A DNA stretch of 7,821 nt from Desulfonatronospira sp. (GTDB lineage: Bacteria; Desulfobacterota; Desulfovibrionia; Desulfovibrionales; Desulfonatronovibrionaceae): positions 1 through 7,821 of the forward strand of contig PWGS01000146.1 of the NCBI GenBank assembly GCA_003554505.1, read 5' to 3'. A program made the position numbers and the translations under genes. Below are positions 4,809 through 7,821 of the stretch, piece by piece (the first letter of the stretch is position 1; the number at the start of each line of letters is the position of its first letter). Below the pieces are notes generated by a model. That model was not told where the DNA came from, did no database searches, and was given only the letters and a program-made list of their open reading frames with translations.

Positions 4809-6305
4809 ATGGAGGCCAATTTTTTCCGGTTTGCCGTCCGGGAGCTTTTTGACAGAGTTCAGGGCGTTCGCGTTGAAAAAGTGTACATGCCGGGTCAGGA
4901 TCTCTATACCCTGGACATGGGAAAAGGGGGCAACCTGATTCTGTGCTGTTCCCGCAAAAAAGGCTTTTTTTACCTTTCCAGCTCCAAACCTTCCAATCCT
5001 TCCCATCCTCCGGCACGTGCCATGTGGCTGCGCAAACACATAAAAAACAGGCGTATTCTGGACATGAAAAAAATGTGGCCGGAACGGCGCATTTTCCTGC
5101 GCCTTTTTGCTGCAGATCCAGTATGGCTTGAACTGGACCTGGTCAAGGGCTTAAACGTAGTAGGCGATTTGGAGGTTCCTCTGGAAAAGAGCATTGAATG
5201 GCCTGACCTGGAGTCTTTTTTTGCAGACAAAGATATCTGGAAAACCCATCCCCAGCTTACTCCTCCCCTTAGACAGGAACTGACCCGGCGCACCCCGGAT
5301 GCGGCCGGGCGGCTTCTGCAGGACCTGGCCGCAGGCCGGCCCGAGGGTTTTTTCATTTGTGAAAAAGGCCGGGACAGGTTCGCCCTGAGCTGCTTCAGGA
5401 TCACGGACAGCGACTCCTGCCGGGAGTTTGATTCCGCCCTTGAGGCTTGTGCGGCTTTTGCAGAACCCGAGCTGCAAAGGCTGCTTGATGCTCCTCTGGA
5501 AAAGGCGCGGGAAAAAGAGGAGAAAAAAAGGAGCAGGAAGCTCCAGAAAAAACTGCAGCAGCTCCAGGAAGACCACCAGCGTCTGCTGGAGATGACCAGC
5601 CTTGGGGAGAAAGGAAAAATCATCCAGAACAATCTCTACCAGCTGGACCCGGAGCAAAAAACCGCCGGTCTGAGGCTCAAGGATGAAAAAGGCCGGGAGC
5701 ATGAACTGGATCTGGATCCGGGCAGAACAGTCCGGGAGAACATGCAGGGGTTTTTTAAAAGGGCCAGAAAGGGCAAGAGAGGCCTGGAGGCGGTAGCCAG
5801 AAGGAAAAAAGAGCTTGCCGGCCCGGAGCGGGGAAACAATAAAACTGATTCCCCGAAGCAGGGGAAAGAAGCATGGCAGCCGCGGTCTTCAGGCGCCAAA
5901 AGCGACTTGGCCAGAAAGGCCCATGTCTTCAGGTCCAGTGACGGGTATACCATACTCAGGGCCAGAAACAGCCGGGTGGCCGGAGACCTTCTGCGGGAGT
6001 ACGCCTCATGGTTCGATTACTGGCTGCACTCCCAGGATGGACCCGGGGCGCACACCATATTGAAGCGCCGGAGCAGGGATGAAGTCGTCCCGGAGAAGAC
6101 CCTGGAAGAAGCCGCTGTTCTGGCGGCTCTGGCCAGTTTTCAGAAGCAGGAGGGCAGGGCCCGGATCATGTGCGCCCTGGTAAAGGATGTAAAGCCGGTT
6201 AAAGGTGCTGCGCCGGGGCGGGTCAAAGTGGACAGAGTGCATGATAGCCTTGTGGTGGTGCCCGACCCGGAACTGGAAGCCGGGCTCAGGGCGGAGAAGA
6301 GCTGA
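4809..6305 (+). CDS. NFACT protein, RqcH/NEMF/FbpA family (ribosome-associated quality control)
   Basis: The protein has 498 residues, a little shorter than the usual 550-590. An NFACT-N domain (1 to about 215) opens with FFRFAVRELFDRVQGVRVEK and contains PPARAMWLRKHIKNRRI (67-83). A charged coiled coil follows (about 230-335), then a low-complexity linker (about 338-365). The NFACT-R domain is at 371-490, with DYWLHSQDGPGAHTILK (403-419) and VKGAAPGRVKV (464-474). RqcH binds split 50S subunits that carry stalled peptidyl-tRNA and recruits Ala-tRNA to add C-terminal alanine tails that mark the peptide for ClpXP-type degradation. The D-R pair needed for Ala-tRNA binding in RqcH appears as R93-R94 (PERRIFL), so tailing ability is uncertain. 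The older name, fibronectin-binding protein, is misleading: there is no signal peptide. The Fe-S scaffold gene follows 38 bases downstream, probably in one operon. Confidence 0.85.
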   Translation: MEANFFRFAVRELFDRVQGVRVEKVYMPGQDLYTLDMGKGGNLILCCSRKKGFFYLSSSKPSNPSHPPARAMWLRKHIKNRRILDMKKMWPERRIFLRLFAADPVWLELDLVKGLNVVGDLEVPLEKSIEWPDLESFFADKDIWKTHPQLTPPLRQELTRRTPDAAGRLLQDLAAGRPEGFFICEKGRDRFALSCFRITDSDSCREFDSALEACAAFAEPELQRLLDAPLEKAREKEEKKRSRKLQKKLQQLQEDHQRLLEMTSLGEKGKIIQNNLYQLDPEQKTAGLRLKDEKGREHELDLDPGRTVRENMQGFFKRARKGKRGLEAVARRKKELAGPERGNNKTDSPKQGKEAWQPRSSGAKSDLARKAHVFRSSDGYTILRARNSRVAGDLLREYASWFDYWLHSQDGPGAHTILKRRSRDEVVPEKTLEEAAVLAALASFQKQEGRARIMCALVKDVKPVKGAAPGRVKVDRVHDSLVVVPDPELEAGLRAEKS

Positions 6306-6331
6306 CCAGGCGGGACAACCAGAGCATCTGC

Positions 6332-6336
6332 GGGAG
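6332..6336 (+). promoter_or_regulatory. Shine-Dalgarno deciding the scaffold-protein start
   Basis: GGGAG ends one base before the first possible ATG (6338) but 7 bases before the second in-frame ATG (6344). The ribosome can only use the second effectively, so the protein probably starts MEESMQKAFDEL. Confidence 0.6.
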
Positions 6337-6343
6337 TATGAAA

Positions 6344-6763
6344 ATGGAAGAAAGCATGCAGAAGGCCTTTGACGAGCTGCAGGACAGGGTGGACTCCCAG
6401 GCCCTGCAGGATTTCGGGCCGGAGGGGTACAGGCGCTGGAAAAACCCGGATTTCATGGGCAGGATGACCAACTTCGACTGCATGGCCGCAGTGACCGGTT
6501 CCTGCGGCAACAGGGTGGAGATATATCTTTGCCTGGAACAGGGACTGATTTCCAGAGCATCTTTTTTCAGCGAGGGGTGCGGTTCAAGCGTGGTCTGCGC
6601 TTCCATGGCCTGCGAACTGGCCATGGCCAGGACCATGGATCAGGCTCTTGATCTTGGTCCCGGGGATATCATGCAGGCCCTGCCCGGGATGCCGGAGTCC
6701 AAAGAACACTATGCCGCCCTGGCACTCAAGGCCCTGCACAGGGCAATTGATAAATGCAGGTGA
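6344..6763 (+). CDS. NifU/IscU-like Fe-S cluster scaffold protein with altered ligand set
   Basis: The protein has 139 residues from the preferred ATG at 6344, or 141 from 6338. Residue numbers here count from 6338. VTGSCGNRVEIYL (52-64), FFSEGCGSSVVCASM (76-90) and GMPESKEHYAALALKAL (117-133) are the three ligand regions of the NifU N-terminal/IscU fold, which assembles [2Fe-2S] and [4Fe-4S] clusters from desulfurase sulfur and hands them to apoproteins. C56 and C81 are the first two ligands. The usual CGD aspartate is N58, and the third cysteine, normally in HCA, is Y125 after H124. Extra cysteines sit at 48, 65, 87, 92 and 140. It may hold a cluster differently, use another cysteine, or be a carrier and not the main scaffold. 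No desulfurase gene is adjacent. It follows the NFACT gene by 38 bases and ends at a strong terminator. Confidence 0.8.
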   Translation: MEESMQKAFDELQDRVDSQALQDFGPEGYRRWKNPDFMGRMTNFDCMAAVTGSCGNRVEIYLCLEQGLISRASFFSEGCGSSVVCASMACELAMARTMDQALDLGPGDIMQALPGMPESKEHYAALALKALHRAIDKCR

Positions 6764-6774
6764 GGGGAAAAATT

Positions 6775-6808
6775 AAAAGCCGGGAGGCCCTGGCACCACC
6801 CGGCTTTT
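6775..6808. terminator. Strong bidirectional intrinsic terminator
   Basis: AAAAGCCGGG (6775-6784) pairs perfectly over 10 bp with CCCGGCTTTT (6799-6808) around a 14-base loop. Rightwards it is followed by a T-run (6805-6809), and leftwards the complementary strand gives TTTTAATTTTT. It closes the NFACT/scaffold operon and also serves the convergent clpX, whose stop codon lies about 100 bases away. Confidence 0.85.
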
Positions 6809-6909
6809 TAGATTTGCTGGTTAGATCCGGTTATAAAAACATGAATCAGTGTCCACCAGTCAAACGGCTGCAGCTTTAATTTATTAAGCCGCTAATCCAT
6901 AATCCCTGT

Positions 6910-7821
6910 TTACGCGGTTTTGACCTCCTGCTGGTAAAAGAGCAGAGGATCAATGCCCTTTTCCACCACCTCCTTGTTGATAAGGCACTCCTGCACCCCC
7001 TGCAGGGACGGCAGGTTGTACATGACATCCATCATTATGGATTCCATGACGTTTCGAAGACCCCTTGCCCCGGTCTTTCTTTCCAGGGCCCTGGCTGCTA
7101 TGGCCCGCAGGGCGTTCTGGGTGAACTTGAGGTTAATATTGTCCAGTTCGAACATCTTCTGGTACTGCTTGACCAGGGCGTTTTTGGGCTCTGTAAGGAT
7201 GCGCACCAGGTCGTCCTCGGTAAGCTCTTCAAGAGATGACACCACGGGTATGCGCCCCACAAACTCCGGTATCAGGCCGTACTTGATGAGGTCAGCCGGA
7301 TGAGCCATGCTGATGAGTTCGTTGGGGGTGGCCCCGAGCTGACTGCCCAGTTCGGCTCCGAATCCCATGCTGCCTTTCTGGACCCTTTCCCGGACTATCT
7401 TGTCCATACCGATGAAAGCGCCGCCGGCAATAAACAGGATATTTGAGGTATCCATGCGGATGAATTCCTGCTGCGGGTGCTTGCGTCCACCCTTGGGGGG
7501 GATATTGGCCTCTGTGCCCTCGATGATTTTTAAAAGCGCCTGCTGTACTCCTTCACCGGAAACATCCCTGGTAATGGAAGGGCTGTCGGACTTGCGGGCT
7601 ATCTTGTCGATTTCATCCACGTAGATAATACCCTTGGAAGCGGCTTCCAGATCATAGTCCGCGTTCTGCATGAGCTGAACCAGGATGTTTTCCACGTCTT
7701 CGCCCACGTATCCGGCCTCGGTAAGGGTGGTGGCGTCGGCTATGGCGAAGGGCACCTTGAGCACCCGGGCCAGGGTCTGGGCCAGCAGGGTCTTGCCCGA
7801 ACCGGTGGGGCCGATGAGCAG
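6910..7821 (-). CDS. clpX: ATP-dependent Clp protease ATP-binding subunit ClpX, C-terminal part (runs off right edge)
   Basis: 303 codons are visible, open to the right edge, so the frame does not begin at the internal GTG at 7764. Counting from the edge: Walker A GPTGSGKT (4-11), pore loop GYVG (37-40), Walker [10 protein letters not shown] (65-73), RKH substrate loop (113-115), ClpP-contact loop MGF (152-154, IGF or LGF in many species), EFVGR with the arginine finger (186-190) and sensor 2 TGARGLR (250-256). ClpX is the hexameric AAA+ unfoldase that feeds substrates, including alanine- or ssrA-tagged proteins, into ClpP. The N-terminal zinc domain, about 110 residues, lies outside the window. 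All catalytic parts seen are intact. In many bacteria clpP lies just upstream, which would be beyond the right edge here. Confidence 0.97.
   Translation of the reverse strand: MLIGPTGSGKTLLAQTLARVLKVPFAIADATTLTEAGYVGEDVENILVQLMQNADYDLEAASKGIIYVDEIDKIARKSDSPSITRDVSGEGVQQALLKIIEGTEANIPPKGGRKHPQQEFIRMDTSNILFIAGGAFIGMDKIVRERVQKGSMGFGAELGSQLGATPNELISMAHPADLIKYGLIPEFVGRIPVVSSLEELTEDDLVRILTEPKNALVKQYQKMFELDNINLKFTQNALRAIAARALERKTGARGLRNVMESIMMDVMYNLPSLQGVQECLINKEVVEKGIDPLLFYQQEVKTA

Noticed and set aside
4970..5702. Two long leftward open frames (220 and 183 residues) opposite the NFACT gene
   Set aside because: Both overlap conserved NFACT-N and coiled-coil sequence. Their serine-, phenylalanine- and leucine-rich compositions are what reversed lysine/glutamate-rich codons give.
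4809..6305. Fibronectin-binding adhesin (the older FbpA name)
   Set aside because: No signal peptide or surface anchor is present. The domain order NFACT-N, coiled coil, NFACT-R is that of the cytoplasmic RqcH/NEMF family.

Overview
This 7.8 kb stretch looks chromosomal and comes from a sulfate- or sulfur-metabolising bacterium, most likely a Desulfovibrionales relative (Desulfobacterota). The best clue is the left edge, which holds the start of dsrC, the small sulfur-carrier protein of dissimilatory sulfite reduction. A YcaO protein with a TPR tail, a 120-residue DksA, a NifU-like scaffold and tRNAs with encoded CCA fit that group, but the genus cannot be fixed from sequence reading alone. 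No insertion sequence, phage gene, CRISPR array or integrase was seen.

Left region (1-3240), all read leftwards. Two tRNA genes (Gly-GCC, then Cys-GCA) stand behind a good sigma70-type promoter. A class I SAM methyltransferase of the protein-lysine-methyltransferase-like type follows, with its stop codon overlapping the start of a ycaO gene (ATGA). The ycaO reading frame is interrupted by one in-frame TAA at 1614-1616. Frame and protein similarity continue unbroken on the other side, so this is one gene of 575 codons split by a nonsense codon and not two genes. The stop separates the first YcaO ATP-binding motif from the other two. After 184 bases with a clear promoter and two inverted repeats, dsrC begins and runs off the window.

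Middle region (3245-4664). A leftward DUF4213/DUF364 gene (Rossmann-like, putative metal-chelation family) and a rightward dksA diverge from a 310-base intergenic region. That region holds a candidate promoter for each gene, a nested inverted repeat over the dksA promoter, and a dksA leader that can fold in two mutually exclusive ways, like an attenuator.

Right region (4665-7821). A rightward pair encodes an RqcH/NEMF-type NFACT protein (ribosome-associated quality control) and a NifU/IscU-like Fe-S scaffold whose third cluster-ligand cysteine is replaced by tyrosine. The pair ends at a strong bidirectional hairpin terminator that faces the convergent C-terminal part of clpX, which runs off the right edge.

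The most interesting points are the broken ycaO in a methyltransferase-ycaO-dsrC arrangement, which suggests a protein-modifying cassette beside a sulfur carrier, the structured dksA leader, and the altered ligand set of the Fe-S scaffold. The functional links between neighbours are inferences from position only.
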